Assembly: GCF_000714815.1 (NCBI RefSeq)
Contig: NZ_JMIH01000022.1
Location: 1-64,000, forward strand
Origin: Anditalea andensis
GTDB taxonomy: Bacteria > Bacteroidota > Bacteroidia > Cytophagales > Cyclobacteriaceae
Direction: 5' to 3'
DNA length: 64,000 nucleotides
Shown: one piece after another, positions 34,745 to 44,049 of the stretch
How positions within the stretch are numbered: the stretch's first letter is position 1
Layout of the letters: every line of letters starts with the position of its first letter
Made by a program: the position numbers and the translations under genes
The notes under the pieces: generated by a model
Told to the model about the DNA's origin: nothing
The model's input: only the letters and a program-made list of their open reading frames with translations
The model's database searches: none

Positions 34745-37744
34745 TTAAAATGTAATGTTTACTCCGCCGGTGAAAATCCGTGGCTGTGGATAATTACTGT
34801 GATCAGTTCCGTACGCTATCCCATCAGTAGAAAGTGCATTTACCTCTGGATCAAAACCCGTATAATTGGTAATTAAAAATGCATTTTGTATAGTCGTATA
34901 TACCCTAAAATTTTCTACTTTCAATCTTTCAGTAATAGAAGCTGGTAAGCTATAGCCAAGGGTGATATTTCTTATTCTAAAGAAAGAGCCATCTTCGACC
35001 CATCTGGTCGAAACTGCCGAATTGTCAAAATTACCGGGAGAAGGACGGGGTATATCGGTAATATCTCCTGGCTGCCTCCACCTCCTTGTCCATGCTATGT
35101 CCCCATTACTACTAAGATTGGTTCCAGCCAAGCGATAAAATGCCGTATAGTTATACAGTTCAATTCCAGAAACAAACTGCCCCATTATGCTTAAATCGAA
35201 GCCTTTGTAAAAGAAATTATTGGTGATGCCCCCATAAAGCCTTGCGTGGGGATTACCTATGATTCTTCTGTCTTCCTGTCGGGAAGGGGCTCCTAATGAA
35301 CCATCATTCCTTAAGAAGTCGATCATCCCTGTTTCAGGATTGACTCCAGCAGTCTGCCATCCATAGAATGATCCCAGAGGCAGCCCCTCACGCGCGATGT
35401 TGAAATTTCCGACTCCTCCTAAAATATCTCCTTCTGGAAGGGAGATTACCTTATTACGGTTAAATGTCATATTCAGGGAAGTATTCCAGCTAAATTCTCC
35501 GATCAGGTTTCGGGTACTTAATTCAAATTCAAAGCCTTTATTTTGGATTTCGCCAAGATTTCTGAAGGCATTTTGATATCCTGAAGTTCGAGGGACTGCC
35601 ACTAGTATGAGCAGATCACGCGTGTTTTTTACATAATAATCTGCTAATAAATTTATTCGGTCATTGAAGAGCCCTAAATCTAAACCAAAATTATATTGTT
35701 CTGTAGTTTCCCACCCCAAATTACTGTCTCCAAATACATTGGGCAAAAATCCGGGTTGGTTAGCATAATTCTGCCCTCCGGAATATAAGATCTGATTGAC
35801 ATAATTTGGAATTTCTTGGTTTCCACTTAGTCCCCAACTTGTTCTCAACTTCAAGTTGCTAACCGTGGAGCTGGTTCTAAGAAAATCCTCCTGTCCCACT
35901 CGCCAAGCTAAAGCAAAAGATGGGAATGTGCCATAGCGGCTATCTTGTCCAAATCTGGAGGAGCCATCTACCCGGAAATTAGCAGTAAACAAATATCTGT
36001 CCTTAAACCCATAATTCAGTCTTGAAAAATAGGATACAATACTCCATTCCTGAGCACTGGCATTGGCTCCGGTAATCACTCCTCCGGCACTTATCAGCGG
36101 GATGTCATTAAACGGAAAATTATTTCTTCTGGCATCAGTGAAATTAAAGCGGGATTCCTGAAAGGACAACCCCAACAATAGGTCCAGACTATGATCGCCA
36201 AATCTGCGTTCGTACTGAAGAATGTTTTCATTCAACCACAATTGGTCTCTGGTCACTCTGCTACCCCCTACTCCTATGCCTTCCAAATACCGCACACCAT
36301 AAGGTGGTAGAAAGAAAGTCTCTTCTATATAAGATACATCTATTCCTACATTTGTTCTGAAGGACAAGCCCCTGGCTATTTCATAAGTGGCCCCAATGTT
36401 TGCTAGGATTCTGAAAGTTTCTGCTGTATTGGTAGGAAGTTCTAACCAGGCAATCGGATTTTCTCTGGAAGTACCTTGGGGATCAAAGACATAATTGCCC
36501 AGTTCATCTCTTACCCTTAGGGTTGGGGGAGAAGTCAGTCCGTTTCTAATGGGGGCTTCCCTGGCATTTTCTTCCTGTATTCTTCTATTAAATGCCCTGG
36601 TTAGGTTTACATTGGAACTAAATCTTAACCTGTCACTATGCTGATGGTCCAAGTTAAGCCTAAAACTCATTCTGTCAAAGCCAGAATTTTGGATAGTACC
36701 TTCCTGGTTATAATAACCAAAGGAAGTATAGTACTGGGTAGCTTCACTACCTCCGGTAGCGGATATTTCATAATTTTGGATAGGTGCTGTTCTGAATATT
36801 TCTTCTTGCCAGTCCGTATACACATTAGAGTTTAACAAAGCGGGGTTGATCTGTCCGCCGCTTGGATTATAGCTCCACAAATCCTGTATATAATCAATAT
36901 ATTGATTGGAATCCATAAAATTCAGCCTTCTTTCTCTAGGAACTTCGGAGTATCCCGCATAAGCATTTATACTGATTCTACTTTGGCCTGCTGCCCCACG
37001 CTTGGTAGTGATCAATACCACGCCGTTGGATGCCCTAGCACCATAAATGGCTGTAGCTGCAGCATCTTTTAATATTTCTACCGAAGCTATATCATTTGGA
37101 TTTAAAGATGAAAGGATATTGATGCCCTGATCTGCTCCCCCAAAATCAAAATTCTGTCCTCCTGTAAAATTTGTGTTTCCGTTCACTGGTACCCCATCGA
37201 TAACATATAAAGGCTCGGAACTGGCATTGATGGAAGTGGTACCTCTCACCCTGATACTCACTCCCCCTCCCGGTGTGCCGGAATTTTGGGTTACCTGAAC
37301 CCCTCCGGCTTTACCTTGGATAGCTTGAGCTACACTGGGCAAGGGATCTCTTTCCAATGCATCACTGCCTATCGATGATACCGAGCTGGTAAGTCTTGAC
37401 CTGTCCATGGTTCCATATCCGATCACTACTACCTCGTCCAATCTTTGTGCTTCATCTCTAAGGGTTATTTCCAAAAATGTTTGGTTCCCTACTGTCACTT
37501 CCTTTTCGGCCATTCCGACAAAACTGATTACCAGAACATCACGTCCCGAGTTTACCATGATAGTAAAATTGCCATCTTCATTAGTAACTACACCTGTAGT
37601 GGTTCCCTTTATCATAATACTGGCTCCTGGAATGGGTAAACCATCTTCGCCTGACAGTACTCTGCCGCTTATCTCCATTTCTTGAGCCCAAGAAAAGGTT
37701 AAAGTGCACAACAGGATCATCATTGTTAATATAGTTTTTTTCAT
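34745..37744 (-). CDS. SusC/RagA family TonB-dependent outer-membrane transporter
   Basis: A protein of 999 residues. A signal peptide (TILTMMILLCTLTFSWAQ) is followed by a carboxypeptidase-like domain (about 22-100: ISGRVLSGEDGLPIPGASIMIKGT), a TonB box area with LDEVVVIGYGTMDRSRLTSSV, the plug (QAIQGKAGGVQVTQNSGTPGGGVSIRVRG, ATAIYGARASNGVVLITTK) and a large beta barrel ending in TGGVNITF. The frame extends 7 codons upstream to a TTG, but the ATG giving MKKTILTM is the natural start. It forms an operon with SusD. Confidence 0.97.
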   Translation of the reverse strand: MKKTILTMMILLCTLTFSWAQEMEISGRVLSGEDGLPIPGASIMIKGTTTGVVTNEDGNFTIMVNSGRDVLVISFVGMAEKEVTVGNQTFLEITLRDEAQRLDEVVVIGYGTMDRSRLTSSVSSIGSDALERDPLPSVAQAIQGKAGGVQVTQNSGTPGGGVSIRVRGTTSINASSEPLYVIDGVPVNGNTNFTGGQNFDFGGADQGINILSSLNPNDIASVEILKDAAATAIYGARASNGVVLITTKRGAAGQSRISINAYAGYSEVPRERRLNFMDSNQYIDYIQDLWSYNPSGGQINPALLNSNVYTDWQEEIFRTAPIQNYEISATGGSEATQYYTSFGYYNQEGTIQNSGFDRMSFRLNLDHQHSDRLRFSSNVNLTRAFNRRIQEENAREAPIRNGLTSPPTLRVRDELGNYVFDPQGTSRENPIAWLELPTNTAETFRILANIGATYEIARGLSFRTNVGIDVSYIEETFFLPPYGVRYLEGIGVGGSRVTRDQLWLNENILQYERRFGDHSLDLLLGLSFQESRFNFTDARRNNFPFNDIPLISAGGVITGANASAQEWSIVSYFSRLNYGFKDRYLFTANFRVDGSSRFGQDSRYGTFPSFALAWRVGQEDFLRTSSTVSNLKLRTSWGLSGNQEIPNYVNQILYSGGQNYANQPGFLPNVFGDSNLGWETTEQYNFGLDLGLFNDRINLLADYYVKNTRDLLILVAVPRTSGYQNAFRNLGEIQNKGFEFELSTRNLIGEFSWNTSLNMTFNRNKVISLPEGDILGGVGNFNIAREGLPLGSFYGWQTAGVNPETGMIDFLRNDGSLGAPSRQEDRRIIGNPHARLYGGITNNFFYKGFDLSIMGQFVSGIELYNYTAFYRLAGTNLSSNGDIAWTRRWRQPGDITDIPRPSPGNFDNSAVSTRWVEDGSFFRIRNITLGYSLPASITERLKVENFRVYTTIQNAFLITNYTGFDPEVNALSTDGIAYGTDHSNYPQPRIFTGGVNITF

Positions 37745-37870
37745 ATAATTATTTAGATTTCGCAAAAATTATAAGATTAAAGTTTCTAATTGGATTATTG
37801 TTTTAAATCTATCAATAAATTTTTTATGAATACATATAAAAAAATTACAGTTAATCGATTAATTTAAAAA

Positions 37871-37900
37871 TAATAAAAAAGGAGACCTTGATGGTCTCCT
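37871..37900 (-). terminator. Terminator of the M1 peptidase gene
   Basis: An 8-bp stem AGGAGACC / GGTCTCCT with a 5-base loop, followed on the minus strand by six U. It lies 28 bases past the stop. Confidence 0.85.
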
Positions 37901-37927
37901 ATATGTAGTGGTTTATGCTAATAGTGA

Positions 37928-40252
37928 TTATTTTTTTCTTGCTCTTTTCATAGGGTTATCACCTGTAGAGGCACCTCTGGCTGCTCCACTTTGTTTGAAA
38001 AGTTCAAAACGGGAAGGAAGTGCCTGTCTTGGCCAGTAATTATTATCTTCATCTATATCCGCTGTTTCTCTATATGGATCCAGAACTATACTCGATATGT
38101 TTTTTTTCTTTGGAAACACCTTCGTCACTTCTGTTTCATTTAATCTCCAAATTTCGGCAGGAATATGTTCTATATCTGAAGTACCGTCTTCGTAATTGAA
38201 CTGAATGATGAGCGGCATGACCAGCCCGCCAATATTTCTAAAGGTAATTTCATAAAAATTCATACCGGATGACAATAGATCTCTTTCTTTCTGACTTAAA
38301 CCAGCCATAAATTCTTTATAGGCCTTTTCTTCTTCAGGCGTGACGCGGAACCTATCATAACTGTTATAAAAATCCCTTGTTTCCGGATCAGCTTCTAATA
38401 CTGTTTGGGTGATATCATTACGGTTGTGAGATCTGGTAACATAATCTTCTTCTTGGTCATATGCTATTTTTTCCCTGGCTTTGATTTCTTTTGGATCACC
38501 ATTGTCTAATTTATACCATTTTACATTTTCTAAGGAGATATCCACCGGTTCTGTGCCGAAAAACCATCCTCTCCAATACCAATCCAGATCCACTGCAGAA
38601 GCATCCTCCATAGTTCGGAAGAAATCTTCTGGAGTAGGATGCTTAAACATCCATCTTTGTGCATATTCTTTAAATGCATAATCAAAAAGTTCACGACCCA
38701 TGATAGTCTCCCGTAAGATATTCAATGCTGTGGCTGGTTTGGCATATGCATTAGGACCAAATTGTATGATATTTTCGGAATTGGTCATAATAGGTTCAAG
38801 TAAATGTTTTTCTGACCGCATATAAGGTACTATTTTATGGGCAGGCCCTCTTCTGCTGGGGTAGTTTCTGTCCCATTCCTGTTCGGCCATAAATTGCATA
38901 AAGGTATTGAGACCTTCATCCATCCAAGACCACTGCCTTTCATCTGAGTTGACGATCATAGGAAAAAAGTTATGGCCCACTTCATGGATGATTACAGATA
39001 TCATCCCATATTTAACCGCTTCAGAATAGGTGCCGTCAGCATCCGGTCTGCCATAGTTAAAGCAGATCATGGGATATTCCATTCCATTTGATGCTTCTAC
39101 AGATATAGCTACAGGATAAGGATAATCAAATGTTTTTTCAGAATATGATTTAAGGGTATGGGCCACTACTCTGGTAGAATATTGTTCCCAAAGCGGGTTT
39201 CCTTCTTTACCGTAATACGACATGGCCATTACCTTTTTTCCTCCAAGTTCTACTGCCATGGCATCCCAAACAAATTTTCTGGAACTGGTCCAGGCAAAAT
39301 CCCGGACATTCTCTGCGTGGAAGATCCAGGTTTTTTTATTGGTAGCCCTTCCTTTTTCAAGTCTTTCTGCTTCGGCTTGGGTCCGGATGATAACAGGTCT
39401 ATCGAATGAGGATTGAGCCTGATTCCATCTATCAAGTTCTGTGGGGCTTAGAACTTCTTCGGGATTTTGTAATACACCAGTAGAGCCTACCATATGGTCA
39501 GCAGGCACTGTAATTTTTACTTTATAGTCTCCAAATGTAAGTGCAAATTCTCCTCTACCATAGAACTGCTTGTTCTGCCAGCCTTCAAAATCGGAATAAA
39601 CTGCCATTCTTGGAAACCATTCGGCCATGGTATATAGGTAGTTCCCATCTTTTTCAAAATATTCGTAACCAGGTCGACCCCCGATAAAACTCATTCTGTC
39701 ATGAATATTGAAACTCCAGTCCACCCTAAACTCAAATTCTTCACCCGGCGGTAAGGGGCTGGGAAGGTTTACACGCATCATGGTTTTGTTAATGGTAACT
39801 GGTATATCATTACCTCCCATATCTGTTACGCTATGTATTTTATATCCCAGGTCAAGGTCGTGCCATAATATGCTTTCTAGCTGTCTCATGGACATACGTG
39901 GCCCGATACTGCTCTCTGCCACTTTATGGGTGTCAGAATCTTGTGCCCTTTCATTCTGGTCCAGCTGGATCCATAAGTAGGTAAGCTGATCCGGGGAATG
40001 GTTTATATAGGTTACTTTTTGGGATCCGGTAATAGATTGATGCTCATCATCAAGCTCCACTTCTATTTCGTGATTGGCTTTTTGCTGCCAATAAAGATGT
40101 CCCGGGGCACCTGAAGCAGTCCGGTATACATTTGGAGAGCGGAGCATTGGGCCGAGCTGTTCAAACCGTTCTGCATGATTTTGCCCATTTTGCTGGGCGG
40201 AAGCGGCGAATATTGAGCAGCAAAAAAGGACTAAAGTAAAAATATTTTTCAT
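37928..40252 (-). CDS. M1 family metallopeptidase, exported
   Basis: A 774-residue exported zinc peptidase. The signal peptide is IFTLVLFCCSIFAASAQ. An N-terminal beta domain is followed by the gluzincin catalytic domain with HEVGHNFFP (HEXXH) and the third zinc ligand in WMDEGLNTFMQF, with the 18-residue spacing typical of M1. The aminopeptidase signature before it is the less usual ASNGMEYPM rather than GAMEN, as in Bacteroidota members of this branch. The C-terminus is strongly basic (MKRARKK) with no type IX sorting domain. Its start-codon region is duplicated 115 bases upstream (see the repeat). Downstream of HupE/UreJ on the same strand and near DUF6702. Confidence 0.93.
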   Translation of the reverse strand: MKNIFTLVLFCCSIFAASAQQNGQNHAERFEQLGPMLRSPNVYRTASGAPGHLYWQQKANHEIEVELDDEHQSITGSQKVTYINHSPDQLTYLWIQLDQNERAQDSDTHKVAESSIGPRMSMRQLESILWHDLDLGYKIHSVTDMGGNDIPVTINKTMMRVNLPSPLPPGEEFEFRVDWSFNIHDRMSFIGGRPGYEYFEKDGNYLYTMAEWFPRMAVYSDFEGWQNKQFYGRGEFALTFGDYKVKITVPADHMVGSTGVLQNPEEVLSPTELDRWNQAQSSFDRPVIIRTQAEAERLEKGRATNKKTWIFHAENVRDFAWTSSRKFVWDAMAVELGGKKVMAMSYYGKEGNPLWEQYSTRVVAHTLKSYSEKTFDYPYPVAISVEASNGMEYPMICFNYGRPDADGTYSEAVKYGMISVIIHEVGHNFFPMIVNSDERQWSWMDEGLNTFMQFMAEQEWDRNYPSRRGPAHKIVPYMRSEKHLLEPIMTNSENIIQFGPNAYAKPATALNILRETIMGRELFDYAFKEYAQRWMFKHPTPEDFFRTMEDASAVDLDWYWRGWFFGTEPVDISLENVKWYKLDNGDPKEIKAREKIAYDQEEDYVTRSHNRNDITQTVLEADPETRDFYNSYDRFRVTPEEEKAYKEFMAGLSQKERDLLSSGMNFYEITFRNIGGLVMPLIIQFNYEDGTSDIEHIPAEIWRLNETEVTKVFPKKKNISSIVLDPYRETADIDEDNNYWPRQALPSRFELFKQSGAARGASTGDNPMKRARKK

Positions 40253-40375
40253 CTGTTTATAATTGTTTTTTAACCGTCAGAGCTTGTCCCTTACCGGAAG
40301 TCGGGGTGGAATCTCGCATGTTTATAATCATGCCAGTGTATGAGGTTATCCCCATGGTCGATTTCATCTGTTTAT
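40247..40375. repeat. 14-bp direct repeats flanking a GC-richer 101-bp segment
   Basis: Plus-strand TTTCATCTGTTTAT occurs at 40247-40260 and again at 40362-40375. The first copy is the start region of the M1 peptidase (minus-strand ATAAACAGATGAAA). Adding the bases just upstream gives 18 bases with one mismatch. The 101 bases between are near 47% GC in an otherwise AT-rich spacer, so this may be an insertion with target duplication or a tandem duplication. Confidence 0.6.
40257..40367 (-). CDS. Candidate 36-residue leader ORF before the M1 peptidase
   Basis: A complete short frame starts at the ATG inside the upstream repeat copy and ends in TAA 4 bases before the M1 peptidase ATG. It would begin MKSTMGITSYTG and end GQALTVKKQL. 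It shares its ribosome-entry sequence with the peptidase gene, so if translated it would be coupled to it. The peptide is no signal peptide and matches nothing I recognise. It may also be a chance frame in a structured leader RNA. Confidence 0.3.
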   Translation of the reverse strand: MKSTMGITSYTGMIINMRDSTPTSGKGQALTVKKQL

Positions 40376-40501
40376 CATTATTCATTTATTTTCACAAGAA
40401 ATATTGCATAGTTGTCCTTAAATAATCTGGCCGATATTCTATATGAATTCAGTCATGCTCTTTTTTAGCTTCTGCAATATTCATAAAACTCAAATAATAA
40501 T

Positions 40502-41083
40502 CTATATCCAATACCTATTGTCTAAGATCATCATGATAGACATTCCTAACACTACCGAAGAAATCACCAAAGTCCATTCTTTTTTGTTATTTAAAATCCC
40601 TATCACTACTGAACTCACTAATATAAATATTGCCACTATAACCAATTGGCCTACTTCTAACCCAATGTTAAATGCTAATAATGGTTGGAAAAGAGATGCT
40701 TCTCTGCCCAATAAAGCTCTTAGGTAATTAGAAAAACCCAAGCCATGAATGAGTCCAAAGACAAGGGCAAAAAGGTAATTGATCTGGATGGCCTTACTTC
40801 CTGTAGGTTTTGGCCTGATGATGTTTCCTAAAGCAGTGATAGCAATGGTAACTGGAATCAGAAATTCAATGAGATCTGCATTTACACTGAATACATTGAA
40901 GGTGGCCAGAGCTAAAGTAATAGAGTGACCTATAGTAAAAGCCGTCACTAATATGATAATTTTGCGCCAGTCCCTTCCAGTATATAAGGCACAAAGAACT
41001 ATCACAAAAAGGATATGGTCAAAACCGTTTAAATCTAAAATATGGGCAATTCCAATTTTAAAATATGCCTCAAACTGACTCAT
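40502..41083 (-). CDS. HupE/UreJ family membrane protein
   Basis: A 193-residue protein with about six membrane helices. The HupE/UreJ signature is present as GIAHILDLNGFDHILFVIVL at the start (His and DH motif), AFTIGHSITLALAT next, and ALVFGLIHGLGFSNYLRALL later; the histidines of helices suggest metal handling. HupE and UreJ are linked to nickel or cobalt transport elsewhere. In Bacteroidota such genes often stand beside DUF6702 and M1 peptidase genes rather than hydrogenases or urease, and that is the case here. The substrate is unproven. Confidence 0.85.
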   Translation of the reverse strand: MSQFEAYFKIGIAHILDLNGFDHILFVIVLCALYTGRDWRKIIILVTAFTIGHSITLALATFNVFSVNADLIEFLIPVTIAITALGNIIRPKPTGSKAIQINYLFALVFGLIHGLGFSNYLRALLGREASLFQPLLAFNIGLEVGQLVIVAIFILVSSVVIGILNNKKEWTLVISSVVLGMSIMMILDNRYWI

Positions 41084-41249
41084 GAAATAATTTTAGGTAA
41101 AGTTTATAAATGTAAGCGCTTATAATCGTTTTATGATTTGGGTCATATGGATTATTCCTCTTATTAAGGTTAAAACATTTTCACCCTCCTACCATAATGT
41201 TTGTAATATTAATGTATATTTTGCACAAAAAGTAGAAAAGCTTATCTAA

Positions 41250-41741
41250 ATGCATCATCATTACATTTTCACCATTATTCTGGGATGGATGGCTATTTTT
41301 CACCCCTTTTATATCAGTCTAACCGAAGCAAAATATAATGAGCAGTCGGGTTCATTTGAAATATCCCAGAAAATTTTCTGGGACGACTTTGAATCAGTGC
41401 TTTCCGGAGAATCTGGAAAAAAGTTAAATTTTCTCAATCCCGCCGATCAGCAAGAATTGGATGCTATGGTGGAGAAATACCTTTTGCTACACAATCTATT
41501 GTATGTAAATGGAAAAGAGGTTAAGCTAAAATATTTGGGATATGAAGTGGAGGAAGATGCGGCTTGGTTCTATTTTCAGTCCGAAAAGGTTAAATTTCCC
41601 TACGAGGTAGGAATGAAAAACACTGTTTTTCTCAAACAATTTGAAAATCAGCAGCATGTAGTCAATTTATATGTCGGAAAAAATCCAAAAACACTGATGT
41701 TGGATCGAAAAAAGAATTTTGGAAAAGTAAAATTCAATTAG
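41250..41741 (+). CDS. DUF6702 family exported protein
   Basis: A 163-residue protein with a hydrophobic N-terminus (IFTIILGWMAIFHPFYISL) that may be a signal peptide or anchor. HPFYISLTEAKYNEQSGSFEISQKIFWDDFESVL is the DUF6702 signature, and the C-terminal half continues the fold (FYFQSEKVKFPYEVGMKNTVF). It is divergent from HupE/UreJ. Function unknown; the company it keeps suggests a periplasmic partner of that transporter-like protein. Confidence 0.85.
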   Translation: MHHHYIFTIILGWMAIFHPFYISLTEAKYNEQSGSFEISQKIFWDDFESVLSGESGKKLNFLNPADQQELDAMVEKYLLLHNLLYVNGKEVKLKYLGYEVEEDAAWFYFQSEKVKFPYEVGMKNTVFLKQFENQQHVVNLYVGKNPKTLMLDRKKNFGKVKFN

Positions 41742-41877
41742 TCGCTAATACTTAAAGTTAAAAATATGCATGAATATCCAGGATTTGGGTAAAATGTACA
41801 GCATCATATAATACCATTTCTTGGATTCTATTATTTCATATAATGGGTCGAAAATAAATATTTTTATTCCAGAAAAG

Positions 41878-41902
41878 TTATATTTTAATATTTAAAATAT
41901 AA
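41878..41902. terminator. AT-only hairpin between convergent genes
   Basis: An 11-bp stem of only A:T pairs with a 3-base loop between the convergent DUF6702 and DUF4783 genes. Position favours a two-way terminator, but stability is low. Confidence 0.35.
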
Positions 41903-41930
41903 ATATTGATCAAAGAGAAAGCCAGTAGGT

Positions 41931-42335
41931 CTAATCTTTTTTGAACTCCAGGCCATAAATTATAGGTTTATCTTTTGGACCTTTAGTTTTTATGAGCACC
42001 CTAAAATTGTGCTCATTACTAACGTAGTAGGCTATGTAATATTTAATATTAGATCCAGATTCCCCCTGGTGTACTATTTGAAAATCCGTAGGAGGATTTT
42101 TTTTAAAAAAATCCCTTACAACCACCTCAGCTTGGTTTTTTGAAAAATCGCCCTGTAACCCATTCATGTTTAGTTCTACAGTAGTATTGAAATATTTGAC
42201 CAAGTCCTTACTCGATCCTGTTTTAAAAATAGGTATTATTTCGTCAATTATTTTATTTTGGGCAATAGCCGGATAGGCTGTGACCATAATAATAGTGAGT
42301 ATAAAAGTATATAAAGGGGCAATCATTTTTTTCAT
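41931..42335 (-). CDS. DUF4783 family exported protein
   Basis: A 134-residue exported protein. The signal peptide is PLYTFILTIIMVTAYPAIAQ. The mature part matches DUF4783 of Bacteroidota: PIFKTGSSKDLVKYFNTTVELNMNG, KNQAEVVVRDFFKKNPPTDFQIVHQGESG and YGLEFKKD at the end, an NTF2-like fold. Function unknown. Read alone and convergent with DUF6702. Confidence 0.87.
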   Translation of the reverse strand: MKKMIAPLYTFILTIIMVTAYPAIAQNKIIDEIIPIFKTGSSKDLVKYFNTTVELNMNGLQGDFSKNQAEVVVRDFFKKNPPTDFQIVHQGESGSNIKYYIAYYVSNEHNFRVLIKTKGPKDKPIIYGLEFKKD

Positions 42336-42524
42336 TTTTTAACAGTTTCTCAAATTCTGTTCCAAATTTAACTTAACCGAGTTTTATAGGATTATTTTAA
42401 GGGTGCAAAGAAGTAAAGTTATTCCAAAAATGAAAACATATCAGACAAAAAAGTTGGTTTTTCTATAAATAATCCAGTTTTTTATGTTCAGGTTGATGAT
42501 GTCAATTTTTACTATATTTACCAG

Positions 42525-44048
42525 ATGAATAAGAAAGTAATATTAATGATTTTAGATGGTTGGGGATTAGCCACCAATCCGGAAGTATCGGCTATTGCTA
42601 AAGCTAAAACCCCATTTATCGATAGTCTATTTGAGAACTACCCTCATTCAAAGTTAGATGCTTCTGGTCTGGCTGTAGGCCTTCCTGAAGGACAGATGGG
42701 CAATTCAGAAGTAGGGCATATGAATATCGGTGCGGGTAGGGTCGTCTATCAAGACCTTGTTAAAATAAATAAGGCAGTACAGGAAGGAGATCTGAGGAGC
42801 AATCCCGTGCTTCAGAGATCTTTTGAAAAAGCCAAAGCAAGAGGATCAAAAGTACATTTTATAGGCCTTGTATCTGATGGGGGCGTTCATTCCCATATTA
42901 ATCATGTAAAGGGTTTATGTGATGCCGCCAAGGCCAACGGCGTCTCTGAAGCATACATTCATGCTTTTACGGATGGAAGAGATACTGATCCTAAAGGTGG
43001 AATAACCTATTTACAGGAACTTCAGGCTTATCTAAATGAATCTACGGGGAAGATAGCCTCTGTAGTAGGCAGGTACTATGCCATGGATAGGGATAATAGG
43101 TGGGAAAGAGTAAAACTGGCTTATGATGCCATGGTAAATGGAGAAGGGGAAAAATCTAGGAATATACTTGAAGCTTTAAAAAAATCCTATGACAATGGTG
43201 TGACTGATGAATTTATCCGTCCCATCATCCAGGTAGATGAAAAAGGGGTTCCTGTAGGAAACATAGAAAAGGATGATGTTGTGATCTGTTTTAATTTTAG
43301 GACAGACAGGGGAAGGGAGATAACACAGGTACTTACACAGCGGGATTTTCCAGAATACCAAATGGAAAAATTGGAACTGGATTATATCACCTTTACTACG
43401 TATGATGAGACTTTTAACAATGTAAAAGTTCTTTTCGAAAAAGATAATCTTCAGAATACATTGGGGGAAGTACTTTCAAATGCAGGAAAAACACAAATAA
43501 GAATCGCCGAAACAGAAAAGTATCCCCATGTTACCTTTTTCTTTTCAGGAGGCAGAGAAATGGCTTTTCAGGGAGAAAGCAGAATTATGTGCAGTTCCCC
43601 AAAGGTCGCTACTTATGATCTGAAACCCGAGATGAGTGCTTTTGAAATCACTACCAAAATTAATGCGGAACTCGATAAACAAGATGCTGATTTTGTCTGT
43701 CTGAACTTTGCGAATGCTGATATGGTTGGACATACAGGTGTATTTGAAGCGGCCGTGAAGGCATGTGAAGCTGTGGATAAATGTGCTAAATCTGTGATCA
43801 AGAAAGCGCTGGCCAATGATTATAGCATCATCGTAATAGCGGATCATGGTAACAGTGACTGTATGATCAATGAAGATGGCTCGCCCAATACAGCCCATAC
43901 CACTAATCTGGTTCCTTGTATCATGGTGGATAAAACAGATAGGCTAGAGGTGAATGATGGGAAGTTGGGGGATTTAGCCCCTACCATACTCACCATGATG
44001 GGCGTAGCTATACCACCAGAAATGACCGGTGATGTATTAATCAAATAA
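42525..44048 (+). CDS. gpmI: 2,3-bisphosphoglycerate-independent phosphoglycerate mutase
   Basis: A 507-residue glycolytic enzyme that interconverts 3- and 2-phosphoglycerate with two metal ions, normally manganese. It belongs to the alkaline phosphatase superfamily: MILDGWGL near the start, the phosphoserine motif MGNSEVGHMNIGAG near residue 62, HAFTDGRDTDPKGG, YYAMDRDNRWERV, FADMVGHTG-type FANADMVGHTG and IADHGNSDCM. Length is normal. A coupled lipoprotein gene begins 1 base after its stop. Confidence 0.97.
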   Translation: MNKKVILMILDGWGLATNPEVSAIAKAKTPFIDSLFENYPHSKLDASGLAVGLPEGQMGNSEVGHMNIGAGRVVYQDLVKINKAVQEGDLRSNPVLQRSFEKAKARGSKVHFIGLVSDGGVHSHINHVKGLCDAAKANGVSEAYIHAFTDGRDTDPKGGITYLQELQAYLNESTGKIASVVGRYYAMDRDNRWERVKLAYDAMVNGEGEKSRNILEALKKSYDNGVTDEFIRPIIQVDEKGVPVGNIEKDDVVICFNFRTDRGREITQVLTQRDFPEYQMEKLELDYITFTTYDETFNNVKVLFEKDNLQNTLGEVLSNAGKTQIRIAETEKYPHVTFFFSGGREMAFQGESRIMCSSPKVATYDLKPEMSAFEITTKINAELDKQDADFVCLNFANADMVGHTGVFEAAVKACEAVDKCAKSVIKKALANDYSIIVIADHGNSDCMINEDGSPNTAHTTNLVPCIMVDKTDRLEVNDGKLGDLAPTILTMMGVAIPPEMTGDVLIK

Positions 44049-44049
44049 G

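Noticed and set aside
33388-37744. SusC/SusD as a full polysaccharide utilisation locus
   Set aside because: No glycoside hydrolase, polysaccharide lyase or sigma/anti-sigma pair is adjacent; the neighbours are a nucleotidyltransferase and an M1 peptidase, so no polysaccharide locus can be claimed.
43545-43898. A 117-codon open frame on the minus strand
   Set aside because: It is antisense to gpmI, with no signs of being coding.
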